Translations under genes and position numbers: made by a program
The notes under the pieces: model-generated
Database searches by the model: none
The model's input: only the letters and a program-made list of their open reading frames with translations
What the model was told of the DNA's origin: nothing
Shown: positions 14,501-29,990 of the stretch, one piece after another
Numbering within the stretch: position 1 is the first letter of the stretch
Layout of the letters: every line of letters starts with the position of its first letter
NCBI GenBank assembly: GCA_052401645.1
Contig: CP198939.1
Coordinates: forward strand, 620,001-684,000
Source: Arsenophonus sp052401645
GTDB taxonomy: Bacteria; Pseudomonadota; Gammaproteobacteria; Enterobacterales; Enterobacteriaceae
Direction: 5' to 3'
DNA length: 64,000 nt

Positions 14501-17500
14501 ATTAATGATAGCATATTAAAATATTTTATTGGTAATGTGAATAATTTTTATATTATTTATAATACTTTAATTCATGTAGAAGTATATACACAATAAACTT
14601 AATATATATAAATTGATCTTATTATAGTAAATAATATAGTATTATTTAAATTTTAAATAATTAAAATAGTTTATTTGTTTATCTTAATATAAGATAATAT
14701 TTTATTGATATAAATATAATCAAATTATATAAAATGATAAAATAATTTATAAGATAAATTTTAATCAAATTAATAATATTATAAATAATATCTTTAGAAA
14801 TATTTATTAGTATTGAATGGATAATCTTAAAAATATTTCTAACTTTATATCAGAATTTATTTATTTTCAACTAATTAATTATTTAAGATAAAGTAATTTG
14901 TAGTTTTTATTTTTAATTAAAATAAATTCTAATATAAGAAAACTATCATATAAATTAAAATAAATAATATTTTTAAAATTACTAAATATATAAATTAATA
15001 TTTAATATTGGATAATAAGTTCATAACTTAATTTAGTAATGAATTAATATGTAGTTTAAATTTATTTAAAATAGATTTTAAATAAAAATTAGAATAAATT
15101 AAATTCTATTTATCTTATGTAATATTTTATATCAAAAAGTTACTTCAATATATCTATCTTATAATATTATACTTTTCATAAATTTATATTTTATTAAGTT
15201 AAAATATTAAAAAAAATAAAATATAAAATTAAGGTATAGAGTTTATTGATGTTGGATTCTATAATATTTATAGATATTGGAAAAATTAATAAAAACAAAT
15301 TTTTATATATATTAAAAATTAGATTTTTATTAAAATAATTAATTAAATATTAAATATTTAATAATCCAACTAAAATTAAGTTTAGAATAGATATATACTA
15401 ATAAAAAGTACTTTAGATTATAAATTTTTTATATGGAAAATCAATATGATATAATTATTAGTTATTAATTTATTAGGAATTTTTAATAAAAAATAAATAA
15501 GATAAATTAATAAAACTGATTTTATATATAAATTAATTAGAGAAATATTTTACATTAAATAGAGAAATTCTCTATTATCTTTATTAATCTTAATTTAATT
15601 ATTATATAGATAGTTATATAAATAATTTTAAATAATTATTTATATAATAACTTTTAATTAGGAAATTTATAATTAAGTAGTTAATTATTATTAATTATTA
15701 TATAATTATAATAAATATATTTATTAAATAAACACTATATTATAATAATAAAAATTATTAAAATAGTTTATTTAATTAATTATCATAACTATTTAAATTA
15801 AAATATATTTATAATAATTTATATCATTTAAATCTCATAGTTTATTTGATACTTTAAAACTTAATAAATAAGTTAATATTTATTAAATGTTTTATTCATA
15901 GATTACTAGTCGTTTAACATATATTGAATAAATAAAATCTATAAAAATTTAAATTATAACAATTAACTATATTTTCATTTGATTAAAAATTTAAGATAAT
16001 GTTATTTTATTTAAAATAAAAGTTAAGAAATAACTTAATATTATTTTATAACCATTTATTTTAAACATATGATGATTAATTATTTTTTTATTTACTTCAT
16101 TTAAATTAAATATTTTTACTTAAATTTTAACAAAAAGAGCTATAATAAAATTAAGAGAAATAATATAAATAAATATTAAAAACAAATTATTAAAACAATA
16201 AAATATAATGAAAAAAAATTTTTAGTTTAAAATATTATTATTTAATATTTTAATATCCGAAATAATTATTTAATTTGTATAAGTATATAAATACATAGCA
16301 AATTTAGATAAAAAATATTTTTATAGATTAAAATCTGTAAATAACAATTTTCTTTCAAGTCTTATGTTAATTACTTATAGTTTAATTATAAAAAATAAAT
16401 ATTTTATTTTAGCAAAATATAAATTTTTAATTTATTAATAATTACCTATATTTTATCTTATTATACTTCTTTAATAAAATTAAAATACTTAGATAAAAGT
16501 ACTATATATTTTGTATATAAAAAGATAATTAATGTTAATAAATCAACATAATCATTTATAAAACCAAATATCGAAAATAGTTATACATATAAAAATATTG
16601 AAAACTATAATAATAAAAATTTTTATTTACTAATAATAAAAATAACTAAATAAATTAATTATTTATAAAATTATATTTATAAATTATTTATTTTAAATGT
16701 ACATTTGTATCTTATCTATTTAAATTAATAATGATCTAAATATCGATAATTATATTCTATAACTATAAACATTAGGTTTAATTAAAAATAATTAAATTAT
16801 TACTTAATTATATGTTTATATAGGCTAGTACAGCCATAGTCTACATTATTTCTTTTAAACTCTTCTAATCACTTAACATTATTTATTACATAGATAATCA
16901 CTAATATGAATAAAATTACATATAAAATATTTATTAATGATTTTTATAATTAATAATAGTATAATTAAATATTAAAAAAAATATAGAAAATTTATATAAC
17001 ATAAAATATGATATAAAATATTAATAAATTTGAGTATTTAAAAAGCTATTAATACAATAATAATCCAATCATTTAAGTTAAAATTTTATATTTAATTAAG
17101 ATTTTTAATAGTGAATTTAAAGTTTTTATATATTTAATTATTAAATTTATTTATTTAAATAAATAACATATTATTAAAGTTATCATTTTATAATTTTAAT
17201 AAAAAATAGTTTAATTTTTAAAATTAGCAAATAAATCGTATTTTTATTATTTTATTTATTTTTAATATTTTAACAAAAAGTTATTTCATTTTTTCATAAC
17301 TTAGAAATTATCAGAAAGTTTTATATGTTACATATTTAGTATTCCTAATATTTAATATATAAAAAGTTTTTTATGAACTAATATAGTTTCTGTAATTTTA
17401 TTTATTAATTGATATCAAATTTTTCGATAAACTTCAAAAGTTTAAGTGTATATGATAATAAATCAAAATTTATATAATGTTATTATAAAATTATATTTAT

Positions 17501-20500
17501 TTAAATAAAGAAATATAATTTTATATTTAATTTATTTAGAGAAAGCTGACTATTTTATATTTAATCATTTAAAATAGTAAAAAATTTTTGAAAAATAAAA
17601 TATAATCTTTTTTTAATTCTAAATTTCAGTAATTAATTATATTTTATAAAATTAATTATCTGCAACATTGATATTTTGATGTTAAAATAAATATAGATAT
17701 ATTAAAATCTATAAATATTAGTAAATAAAGTACTGAATTTATATTATTATATTCATAAATTTATCTATTATTTTTTTAGTATAAAATATTAGTTTACTAA
17801 AAACTAATATTTATATCAATTAATAAAACTAATAATTTATAAAGTAGGAAATAAATCTATTTGGTTAAATAAAATAATAAAAATTATAATTTTGATATAT
17901 ATCATTTATAGATTATATCTATATTTTGAACATAATTTAATAAAAGTATATTTATCAATGACAGTATATAATTGTAATTTATTTTATATAATTTATTATT
18001 TTTATATTACAAGATATTATATCAGCTTTATTTAGCTAATAAATGTTTAAATAAAATATGTTTATTTTAATATATTGTTAAATTTCTTTGAAATTTACAG
18101 TAATTCTAAAAACTTAAACATAAGTAATATTACCCATATATAATGGAATTTATTAATATATTTATATTAAATAAATATTCTTAAAGTTATTATTTTTATT
18201 TATCATAATTTTTAAAAAAATTTTTAAAGTTATGTTTTGATAAAATCTTAATTATTATAGTTTTAATATTATAATTAGTTTCTTTTTTTTAAAAATTATT
18301 TATTGTTGAACTAATTTATAAAATAAAATTTATTTAAAAATCTAATAAAATTGTTTTAGTTATAGCTTAAATAAATAAATAAATATAATTTTATATATTT
18401 ATTTTTTATTAATATTTTTTTGAGAAAGATTAATTTTAATTAATAAATATAAATTATAATAAAAGTATATTACTTTTTTATACTATATTTTATTTATTTT
18501 ATATAATATTCATTTTAAAAAATATAGATCACTTAATATATATCTATAACTATTCTTAACCATATCATTCAATATATTTGACTATTAAATAAAAGGATAT
18601 CGTAATTTTTACAATTCAAATATTATTCAAAATAAAATAACTAGATAAAAAATCCTTTTTTAATAAAATTAATTTATTATTGATAATAATATATTTTATT
18701 AAAAAAATATCAATAACATCTATTTTAATTAAAATGTATATTTATGTAATAAAATATAGATATTTAAAAAATAATTATCATATTTTATGAAAATTAAAAA
18801 TTTTTTTATCAAAAATAAATATAAATAATACAATCTATATTTTCTTAATAATAATTAATATTATATATAAATTTTATAAAATGGTTTAAAAATATTTTTT
18901 TCTTTTTTATTTCTTAAGTAGGATAATCTATAAATAATAATAAAATTATTATCTAACACTAAAATAATATAAAAAATAAATTATTTAATTAACATTACTA
19001 ATTCTCCTTAATTTATTAATTAAATAAATAAAGTTGCTAACATATGCATCTACTATTAGTAAATGTTAATTTATATATGAATTATTTATAAATAAATAAG
19101 ATTATATTTTAGTTAACTTGTTGTCATTAATTTTAAATAAACTTGTTATGGATGTAATACTATCTAAATCTTTTTAAAATTTGTTTAAATACAGTATAAA
19201 CTTTTACTAAAATGAGGACTTTATGTTTAAATAAAATATTTTATAGTTATAAATCAATTAAAATAAGAAAATACATTACTATATATTAATTAATAATCTA
19301 TAGTAAATTTACTTTAAGTAAAGTACTTGATATAGTAAAATATACAATAAATAAACTATTTTAAAGCTTATTTCTTATCTTATTATCGATAACAAAAATT
19401 ACTTACATATATATTATTCATAAATAATATTATTAAAAGAATCTCAATAATTTCTTTATTAAAATAATATACCAATCACATAGTGTTTAGTTAAAATTAA
19501 TAAATCTTCTTAAAATATATAAAGTATTTTAAATAGTATTTTTTTATAAGAATTCCAAAACATTATATAAGAAATCTTATAAAATTTGTGTATTTTAAAT
19601 ATTTATTTTATAAAATTTGTTTATATATTGAAACTTAATAATCTATATTATAGTTATTATTAATAATAACTATTTTAAAAGAAATATTTATATATATATT
19701 AAATATTTTATTTTAAAATTTAGTCTTATAGTTATTATTTTGATGATGTCAAACAATAATATTATAATTCCTCATATTTTATTCATTTAAGAAACTGTTA
19801 TTAATATCTATCTCATAAAAATCTTCTTTATTATGAACTTTTCAATATAATCATTATTAGATTAGTAATAATAGTTTATCAAGATATAAGCTTACTCATA
19901 TTTATAAAATTATTTATATATTATAATTTTATTATATTAATAAATGTTATACTAATGATTTATTAACTTAAAAATAAAATAATTCAAAATTAATAATAAC
20001 TATATTTTAATATATTGATTATCTATTATATCATTCAATTTTTATATTTATTTTTTTATATATATTTTATCTAATCTTATATTTTTAATAAAAATATAAG
20101 ATTATAAACTTAATTCTAATACTAAAAGTATTTAAATTAAATATAAGATATATGATATTATTTTATAATACTTTATAAATTAATCTATCTACTTTATTTA
20201 TGACTTTAATTAAAGTATATAGCATTTTACTGAATATTATTTTTTATTAAAATGATATAATTGGTATTATTATAAGTTATTTTTTAAAATTAATAATATT
20301 TCCAATTTGTTTCTAACATTAACCTATAAACTGTTTTTTAAAATTCATAGGTGATGTTTTATAATAACTTATTTTAAGATGTTATTTTTATCTTATAGAT
20401 ATAACAAAACAAATTAATTATAAATTGCGAATAATTAAGAATAATGATAGTTATTTTTTATTTTATTTTATAATTAAAAACTCTATATTATAAACTTTAT

Positions 20501-23500
20501 ATAATTTTAAAAATAAATTTTCTTTATTGAAATGCATTAAATTTTATGTAATAACTATTTTTTTAAAATACTTTAATATTTTAATATAATTAATCAATTT
20601 AATGCACTAGTTATCATAAATTATTTACTAAAATAACTAATCAACAATTTAACCTATATATTAATTTTAATATTAAATATAATTAATTTGTATATTAAAA
20701 TGATTAATACTATTAAAAATAAATATTAATAATATCCAATATTGTCAATAGTTAAATTAAGTTTAACATATTTTTACTGATTTACATCATATATATTCAA
20801 TTATTTTGTTTTATCATTTTAGTTCTTTATTAGTCAAAAAAGTTTTTTTTATATTAATATTATTTAATAGGTTATTTTCAGTGATTAAATTTCTAAATAA
20901 AATATTTTAATTTACGGTTATTTAATTAATAATTTAAATTATAGATCAATTAGCTTTAACAAGCTTAGTTATAGTTTTTATGAAAAATAATGAACAATGT
21001 TAACAAATTAACATTAGTTATTAAAATAATAGGGTTTTTAAAACATAGAAATAATTTATTACTTTTAAGTTATAAATTAATCAAATTATATAACTAAAAT
21101 AATTTATTTCTATAGTATTTTATATCATTGTCAATTAATCTATATTTAAAGTTTTATCTATCTTTTTTGTTAGTTTAATATTATAGAATAATTTTAGATA
21201 ACTTATATAATTCAACTTTATATATTAAATATTAATTTAAATTAATATTACTTACTTTATTAAATAATTTTAGTATTTTCTTTATATATCTAATGTTAAT
21301 TAATATTGTTTTTTAATTAATAAAGATATTTTTATCTTTTAATAAATTATGAAATTAATATTGTTATATAAAATTAAATTTAACAAATATTATTTTTGTT
21401 ATTATATTTTTATGATAATTAATTTAACATCAATATTATTATTTTTTTAATTTTATTAGATATATTTGACGACTCTGTATATTTTTTATATAGAATAACC
21501 TTATATCACTCTTTTATGTATATAATTTAAAAAAAATATTAGAGATATAATAAATAATGACATTCTATAATTAAAAATGATATTTATATCATAATTCCAA
21601 TTTTTTCACTAAATTTAAATTAAATTACTGAATAAGACTAAGAATCTTAATTATTAATAATTATAGAAAATTATTTAAAAGTTAATTTTATTTGTTTAAG
21701 TGTTTCTAGGAATTATAAATATGGATAAAATTATGATTAATATTAAATTAGCACATAAAATATGTAATCATAATTTAATCTATAATTATATTCTATCATG
21801 TTATAGAATTAGGTTTATTTATCTTTAAAGATTAATATTATAATTAAAAAGAAATTATGGTTAACTTAAATTAATAACAATGAAAATAAATGTTTTTACA
21901 TTATTGATTTTATAAAATTATAAAAAAGTTCTAATAGAATTATTCTATAATAATTCAGTTATGTAGGTTAGTTATTATAAAATATCATAAATATCTATGT
22001 GATGACTATCTTTATTGAATATTACAATAATAAATATGTGATGATTTTATCTATTTTATTATAATGGATATGTAAAAATATTAGTTTATTTTTTGATAAA
22101 TTATATATAATAATAATATATTATATATAATAATATATAGTTGGTTATTAGATCAGTATTTTTGATTTTATTCGCTTGATTATAATTTTAAAGTTTTCAT
22201 CATATTAAATTTTAGATATATTTTATAGTGTAATGATATTTTGTTTTAATCTATTTATTATTAAAATAATTTTTATTGATTAATTATAAAATTTCATTAT
22301 TAATCTTTTTTTAAATTTGATTATTTTAATAAGATTTAATACATCTATCTTATATTTTAGTATTATCTATAATATAATTACTATTTTTTAATATTTATAA
22401 AGTCTATATAATTTTGATCTGTATTATTTTATTTACTAGATATATTTTATTTCTAAATTGAATTAAAATTAAATATAATATAACTGCAATAATATTATAA
22501 ATAAACGCTATTATGTTTAATGTGTTTAATTATATTAATTTAATACTAAATTTGAGTTTTATTAAATAGTAATTTTGTTTATTAAATTATTCAATTTATT
22601 TTAAAATAATAAATATATTCTGTCATTTTATTTGTTATAGAATTTTCACATTTTTTATCAAAACAAATATTATAAATAATATATATTATATTAATATAAA
22701 TTATATTTATCATGATTATATTTTAAAATTGTCAAGTATATAACTGTTAATTATATAAAAAAATAATATTTTAAAATTAAAATATATCTCAATTTTAAAA
22801 TATAAAAAACAAGTAGTTTTTCTACTATAAATATAAGTATATAAATACTCATTCAGAAAGCCAATAATGGCAATAATTAGAAAAATATTGTAAAATCACT
22901 TATGAATAATATATTTCATTAATAGATTATTATAATCTTCTAAATATAGTTATTAAGTTGATATTAGATATTTTTTTTTGACTATAACTATTATATTATT
23001 AACAAATTTTTTATAATTATAATATATTGGATTATAAGGATAAAATTATTAAAATATTAAAATTCAATAATATTATATATATTGATATATAATTTAATTA
23101 TCATATTTTTATTACATATATTCATTTATAATGTATAGAAACATTAATATATCATTTAGATAAGATTTCTATCTTAAAAACTTTTTTATATTTTACTATA
23201 TATATCTCAATATATTTTATAAATAATATTAATTTTAATATGTGAACTTATTTTTTAATATTAAAATTAATATATAAGTTAAATTATCCTATTAGTTATT
23301 TTAGTTAAATAATTTATAATCGCTAGTACGTTAAATTGATTTATTATATTAAAATATTAAAACATTTTAAAAAAAATTGTTTTATAAAATTTTATGCGTT
23401 CTGTCAACAAATAAAATTTTTTTTTTTAAAATTATAATAAAGTTTATTAATTATAAAATAAAAATAACTATTATTATTTTTAATTATTTAAAATTTATAA

Positions 23501-24573
23501 TCATTTTGCTTTATTATATGTGTAAACAAAAATAACATATAAAATAAGTTATAATGAAATATCAAACTATAAATCAAAAAAAATGGATTTATAGGTTAGT
23601 GTTATGGAAACATATTAGAAATATCATTTATTTTTAAAATGTTATTTATAATAATAACCAATTATATCATTTTAGTAAAAATGATATTTAGTAAAATACA
23701 AAATACTTTAATCAAATTTATAAATAAAATAAATTAGATTAATTTAAAAAATATTAGAAAAATAATATTATTGATAATATGATTTAATTAAATACTTTTA
23801 GTATTTAAAATTAAATTCATAATAATATATTTTTTTATTTAAAATAAAAGATATGATAAAATATATATCAAGGAACAAATATAAAAATTTAATGATATAA
23901 TAGATAATTATTATACTAAAATATAATTATTGTTAATTTTGAATTATTTTATTTTTAAGTTAATAAGTCAATATGTATAATATCTATTGTATAATAAAAT
24001 GTAAAATAGGTTAATAATTAAATAATAGTGAATAAACTTATATCTTGATAAATTACCATTACTAATATTCTAATGACTATGTTGAAAATTCATAATAAAA
24101 AAGATTTTTATAAAATAAATACTAATAAATAGTTTCTTAAATGAAATAAAATATGATGAATTTATAATATTATTGTTTGGATATTATTAAGATAAAAATT
24201 AAATAATTGTTTTCAAAATAAAATATCATATATATTATATAAAATATTAATTTTTTAAAAAAAATAATCCTATTATAAAATAATCAATTATTTTACTTAT
24301 TAAGTTTAAACATTATAAACAAAATTTATTAAATAAATATTTAAAACCACATAAATTTTATAAAATTTCTTATAGAGTGTATCTATAGAGTAGTTATAAA
24401 AACACTATTTAAGATATTTCGTTTATTTTGAAAAAAAATTTCAATCTTAATAAGATATTATCTAATTATTACCTAATATTTAACGAATAAACTATTTAAA
24501 TTTTATGAATGATATTATGTTATTGACAAATATATTTTTAAGTATTTATAGTGTTTTATATGATTATTTATAT

Positions 24574-24599
24574 TATATTAACAATCGATTGTTAATATA
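24574..24599. repeat. 26-base perfect palindrome centred on ATCGAT
   Basis: Bases 24574-24599 read identically on both strands around AACAATCGATTGTT. The centre includes C/G pairs in a region almost devoid of them. A binding site for a dimeric protein is conceivable but unsupported. Confidence 0.7.
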
Positions 24600-27500
24600 T
24601 ATTTATTATACATATTATTTTTCACTTTTTTGCTTAAACTAATAATTAAAATTTTAAAAAATAATTTTTATTTTATATATAAAATAAAAATATGATGATA
24701 GAAGTTTAATAAGAATACTTTTAAAACTAAAATACTAAAAAATAATAAAAGTGCTTAAAATAGAAATAAAAAATTTTAAAAAGTCAAAATTTTGAATGAT
24801 AATCTGAAAAACTAATAAATAATTCAATCTGTTATAAAATTAAATATATAAAATAATCTTATTCAAACCACAAGTAATAATCCAATTAAGATTCATCAAA
24901 AAAATAAAGGAGAGTTTAATTTTGTTAAAATTTATTAACTATAATTTATAATAATATAATAAAATGATTATGGTATTCTATATAAGAAAAAAATTTCTTT
25001 AAAATTTATTTTTCAGAAAGAGTTGTAATTAACAAAATCGCACTAAATAAAAAAGATTGATAATTTTATTATCTAAAAATAATCTATAATAAAGATCTAG
25101 ATTTTTATTAAAAAATATTAAGTTTTATATATAATCATTTTAATTTTTATGATTATAATTAATTGAGTGTCATAGTATGCAGCTCTGTAAAATAGTATAT
25201 AAACAGTTTTTTGATTTTTAATAATATGAATTATTCTAATTAAGATTATTTTTAGTTAAAATAGATTTTTCTATTTCTACAGAAAGTCTTTATATTTTAA
25301 AAATAATTTGTAAAAGTATGAAAATATTACCTTAGGAAAAATATCTGTAATTAAGATATCAATCAATGAATAATCAGATGATAAAATTAATAGTCACTCT
25401 ATATATATGATCATATTAATATCACGTTTGCAAAGAAATATTGACTAATAAAATATAAACATATATTTAAATATATGTTAAGTAATATTAATAACTGTTC
25501 TAATGAATACTCTTCTATATTGATGTATAACGTATATAGATATAGTATGATATTTACAAATATTATATTTAATATTATTTATATAATGCATTAATGATAA
25601 TTATATAATTATATTGCTAATATAATATAAGATGAAATATTAAAAATATATTGTTATAAAATAACATATTTATATTTTTTTAAAAAATAAATATTTTCAT
25701 GGAAATGATTAATTTTATAAAAATATTATTGAGTAATAATTTATTAATATTTAAATTTTTTGAAAATTAACAAATTTTACTATATAAATTTATTATAAAT
25801 GTAAGTTTTTTACAAGATCTTATCTTATAACATATAAAAATTAATTACCTTAAAATATAAGGAATAGAAATTTTTTCTTTAATTGTTTATTAAAAATAAT
25901 AAATATTTTTATTGATGTAGTATTTATATTTTAAAGAATTTATTATTTATATATAATATTTTAAAATTAAAAATTAAGATAAAATACACTAATATACACT
26001 TTAAAAAAAATTGGAATTTTTTATTTTTAATAAAATAATATTTATATTTTATTTATCTAAAGTCTTTGTAAAATTTTATAATTTATTAAATTTAATAAAT
26101 TATAAAATCTTAATGTGATTAAAGATAACTAAAATATGATGAATATTATTGTTAATAACTTTTTTTTAAAAAAAAATTTTATCAAAATAATAACTAGTAT
26201 TTTTATCATAAAATTAATATCGGATTAAAATAATCGAAATCACATAATTTAATAAAATTAGTTTATAAGAAATTATACTATAAAATAAATTTTTTTTGTT
26301 AATTATTAATAATAGAATAAATTTCATAAATATTACTAGCATAATATATTTTTATAAATATATAATTGTTTATAGAATTAATTTAAAAAATTAGTTCATT
26401 TAATGAAAATTAAAATTACGTTATAAATACTTAAATCATTTTAAATTTATACATTAGGTATAATCTCTCTTTTAATTTTAATTTCAATAATATAAGAATT
26501 TTTTAAAAAAATTGATAAAAATGTATTTATAAATTAAAATAATTACATATTTTTCTATTCAAAACATTAAATACTAATAAAATAAATGATTTTAAATTTT
26601 CTATTTTTATATAAAATCTAATAAAATAAATATTAGCTTAATATAGAGAGATGATCTAAGTTATTTTAGGATTTACAAACAATCTACATCAATTCATTTG
26701 CCCTTAAATATTTTTATTTAATAACGACGGAAGATACATAAGTTTAGGCAATTTATTATATATTAAAATAAATTTTGTAAAATATAAAATATTATAGATC
26801 ATCCTATAATAAAATTTTAGATAAAAGATTAAATTTTTAGTAAAAAGTATAACTTATAATTAATTTATATAATACTATATATTTTATTATATTTAATATA
26901 AAATAAAAAATATAGCGATAGTATATAAGATAAATAAAAATATAATATATTATTAAGTAAATTTATTACTAAAATGATATTTTAGTACATTTCTAAAAAA
27001 TAACTCTTTAATTTTATAAAATAATTTTATTAATTTTTATTTTCTAAATACATTCATCTAAACTTAATTAAAATTTAATCTTATTTTTTATAAATCTTTA
27101 AAAAAATTTCAACATCAAAGTATATTTATTTATCTCCATTATTAATGGATTTTTATAAAATTAGAAATTAGTTATAATTTCATTTTATTTTTTTTAAAAA
27201 AAGCGATATAATTGATTTAATTAATATCTTGATCTATCTAAGTTAAATACTATCTAATATAACTTTGAATAAATTTTATTTATAGTAAAAAATTTTCATA
27301 AAACATAATTTTAGATTATTTTTATTAAATATTTAATTTAATTTCGTTTTATCAATAAATTTAACTTAATTAGTAAATAAAAAGTATAATATATATATCA
27401 ATATCCTATTTATAATAAAATATTAGCTAATAGGAAATCTTGTTATTGTTATATTGATAGTTTAATATTTTATAAAAAGATTATAATAATTGGAACATTG

Positions 27501-28033
27501 ATTGAATTAATAACAGTAACGATATAGTAATTATGATTTTTAAGAATATTTTGTATAAAATGTAAATTTTCTTAATTAAATATAGATAAGTTTTTAATAA
27601 TTCATAATATTGGATTAATTTATATAATCCTATTTTATATTTTTATATAAACCATTATTATCTTACATAATTAATAATAAATGTTTAGTATTAAAAATAG
27701 TAAAAATACTAATTATCTATCATTAAAAAGTATTTAAATAATAAAAAAGATACTTTTAGTAAAATTATTTACAATAAATATATTTTACTTTATAAGCTAT
27801 AAATTTAAAATTATTATAAAATTTTAAATTTATTAAAAAAGTATAATATTAATAAATTAATTATCTCAATAAAATATATAACAAAGAATTTTTCTCTATA
27901 TAATTTTTTATGTAATCTTATAAACTAACGATAACGTTTGATCATTTGTTAGAAATATTTTCATCTTAAATATGCGATTATTTTTAATTAAGTTAAATTA
28001 TTTCATTAAATATAAATAAAAAATAATAGTTAT

Positions 28034-29281
28034 TTATTGCCAATTTAAAATCTTTACTGGATCTATTTTTGTTGCACGCTTAGCTGGGTAGAAACTGGCT
28101 ATTAAACTTAAAATTAATGTGCTTAACATAACATAAAATATATCTTCATTATGAATTTCAGATGGTAAAAAATCTATAAAATAAATATTAGTTGATAAGA
28201 TAGGATATCCAATAATATTTTCTATATATTTAATAATAGTTGTTAAATTTAGTGATATAAAAATACCTATTATTATACCAATAAAGTAACCTATCATCCC
28301 AGTGAGTAATCCATACCATATAAAAATTATATAAATAAAACTATTTTTAGCACCTATTGTTTTCAATATTGCAATATCTATGCTTTTATCTTTTACTGTC
28401 ATTATCAATGTAGATACAATATTAAAGTAAGCAATACCAATTAATAATATCATAGAAAGATACATTATGCTACGAACCATTTGAATATCGTTATACATAT
28501 AACCATAATCTGTTATCCAACTTTTAATATTGACATAATGACCGGTATTTATACCTGCTTCATAAACAATTTTATTGGCAGCAAAAATATCATTTACGCT
28601 AATTTTAAAACCGGAAATACCATTACCATATCTTAAATATTTCTGTGCATCTTGTAATGGCACAATTGCTAATTTGTTATCTAACATGCCATTTAGTTTG
28701 AATACACCAATAACTGTGACAGAAACTTTATTTGGTTGCTGAATCCGCAATTTATGATCATGATTAGGAATCATGATCATAACGTGATCTCCAACTGAAA
28801 TTTTTAATGTTTCTGCTATACCTTTACCTAAAATAATTTCGTTATTTCCTGATTTTAATTTCTTCCATGCATCATTCAATATAAAATTAGGTAATGAACT
28901 TACTGTTTGCTCTAACGATAAATCAACACCAACTACTTGAATCGCTTTTAATATCTCTCTTTTTTCAAGTAATCCCATAAAATTAATATAAGGTGATACA
29001 CTAAGAACACCAGGTGTTTGTCTGATTTTATCTAAATCATCTATCCAATTTAAATAAGGCTGATTAACTGCTGTAATTTGCCCATGAAGAATAACGGAAA
29101 GTATACGATTTTTTAGTTCATATTCAAAACCATTCATTGCACTTAAACCAATAATCAATACTGAAACGCCAAGAGCAATACTTAGTATAGAAATAATTGA
29201 TATCAATGATCCAAAGTTAGATTTTTTTTTGTTTCTGCTAAAACGAAGTGCAATTTTTAATGTATAAGCTAATTCTGACAT
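28034..29281 (-). CDS. lolE: Lipoprotein-releasing system transmembrane subunit LolE
   Basis: LolE is one of the two inner-membrane subunits of the LolCDE ABC exporter, which lifts mature outer-membrane lipoproteins from the inner membrane and hands them to LolA. The 415 residues match the usual length (about 414). A first membrane helix lies near residues 24-50, with the family's SLISIISILSIALGV and LSAMNGFE signatures. A large periplasmic (MacB-like) domain follows, then three C-terminal helices from about residue 270 onward, ending near PAKRATKIDP. It is the last gene of lolC-lolD-lolE, 31 bases after lolD. No clear Shine-Dalgarno sequence precedes the ATG at 29281, so translation may be coupled to lolD. 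All landmarks look intact. Confidence 0.95.
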   Translation of the reverse strand: MSELAYTLKIALRFSRNKKKSNFGSLISIISILSIALGVSVLIIGLSAMNGFEYELKNRILSVILHGQITAVNQPYLNWIDDLDKIRQTPGVLSVSPYINFMGLLEKREILKAIQVVGVDLSLEQTVSSLPNFILNDAWKKLKSGNNEIILGKGIAETLKISVGDHVMIMIPNHDHKLRIQQPNKVSVTVIGVFKLNGMLDNKLAIVPLQDAQKYLRYGNGISGFKISVNDIFAANKIVYEAGINTGHYVNIKSWITDYGYMYNDIQMVRSIMYLSMILLIGIAYFNIVSTLIMTVKDKSIDIAILKTIGAKNSFIYIIFIWYGLLTGMIGYFIGIIIGIFISLNLTTIIKYIENIIGYPILSTNIYFIDFLPSEIHNEDIFYVMLSTLILSLIASFYPAKRATKIDPVKILNWQ

Positions 29282-29312
29282 TATTATTAGATTTCCATTA
29301 AGTTTTTAGTTA

Positions 29313-29990
29313 TCATTGCAAATAACCATCGCTCATTTCCATATTATGAGTTAAGCGACTTGCAAGTCGTAAATCATGAGTAACAATTAAAAATGCTGTT
29401 CCCTTTTTAAAATTAATATCCATTAATAAATCAAAAATTAGATCTGCATTGTGCAGATCTAAATTACCAGTTGGTTCATCAGCTAATACTAAAGCAGGTT
29501 CGTTAATTATTGAACGAGCAATTACAACTCGTTGTCTCTCTCCACCAGATAATTGAGAAGAATAATGATTTACTCGATGAGAGAGTCCTACAGCTGATAA
29601 TATTTCATTAGCTTTATGTTGTGCTCTTATAAATGTTATTCCTCCAATTAATAGCGGCATCATAACATTTTCTAAAGCAGTAAAATCCGATAATAAGTGA
29701 TGAAATTGATAAATAAACCCTAATTCTTGATTACGTAGTTTTGCTATTCTTCTAGCAGAAAGAGAGCTTATTTTTTTACCATTAAAAATAATATCACCGC
29801 TGGTTAATGTATCTAATCCACCTAATAAATGAAGTAGTGTACTTTTTCCAGAACCTGAATTACCTGAAATTGCTATCATTTCACTTTTATTGATAGAAAA
29901 AGAGATGTTTTTAAGTATCTTAGTCAAGATTTTACCATCTTGATAAGATTTAGAGAGGTTCTGACAAACTAATATGGGGTTATTATTCAT
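29313..29990 (-). CDS. lolD: Lipoprotein-releasing system ATP-binding protein LolD
   Basis: LolD is the cytoplasmic ATPase dimer that powers LolCE. From the chosen ATG (29990) the protein has 225 residues: Walker A GNSGSGKST, signature LSGGERQR, Walker B LVLADEPTGNLD and switch histidine in VTHDL. The open frame extends 12 codons upstream, but those residues match nothing in the family. Starting at MNNNPILVC aligns with E. coli LolD (MNKILLQC) and gives a short overlap with the end of lolC, typical of translational coupling. The C-terminus (MSDGYLQ) stops about eight residues earlier than in E. coli, beyond all catalytic motifs. I judge it functional. Confidence 0.95.
   Translation of the reverse strand: MNNNPILVCQNLSKSYQDGKILTKILKNISFSINKSEMIAISGNSGSGKSTLLHLLGGLDTLTSGDIIFNGKKISSLSARRIAKLRNQELGFIYQFHHLLSDFTALENVMMPLLIGGITFIRAQHKANEILSAVGLSHRVNHYSSQLSGGERQRVVIARSIINEPALVLADEPTGNLDLHNADLIFDLLMDINFKKGTAFLIVTHDLRLASRLTHNMEMSDGYLQ

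Larger units (their letters stand above)
6304..28033. other. 21.7 kb AT-rich desert without recognisable genes
   Basis: No ORF of useful length or recognisable protein similarity exists on either strand. Short stretches with more G/C than their surroundings occur at about 16820-16885, 25160-25190 and 26690-26750 and may be the last traces of genes; none could be assigned. Perfect palindromes include 6832-6873, 8517-8560, 19650-19673 and 24574-24599. In E. coli, nagK, cobB and the pot operon lie beyond lolE, but I could not read any of them near 26-28 kb. Confidence 0.7.
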
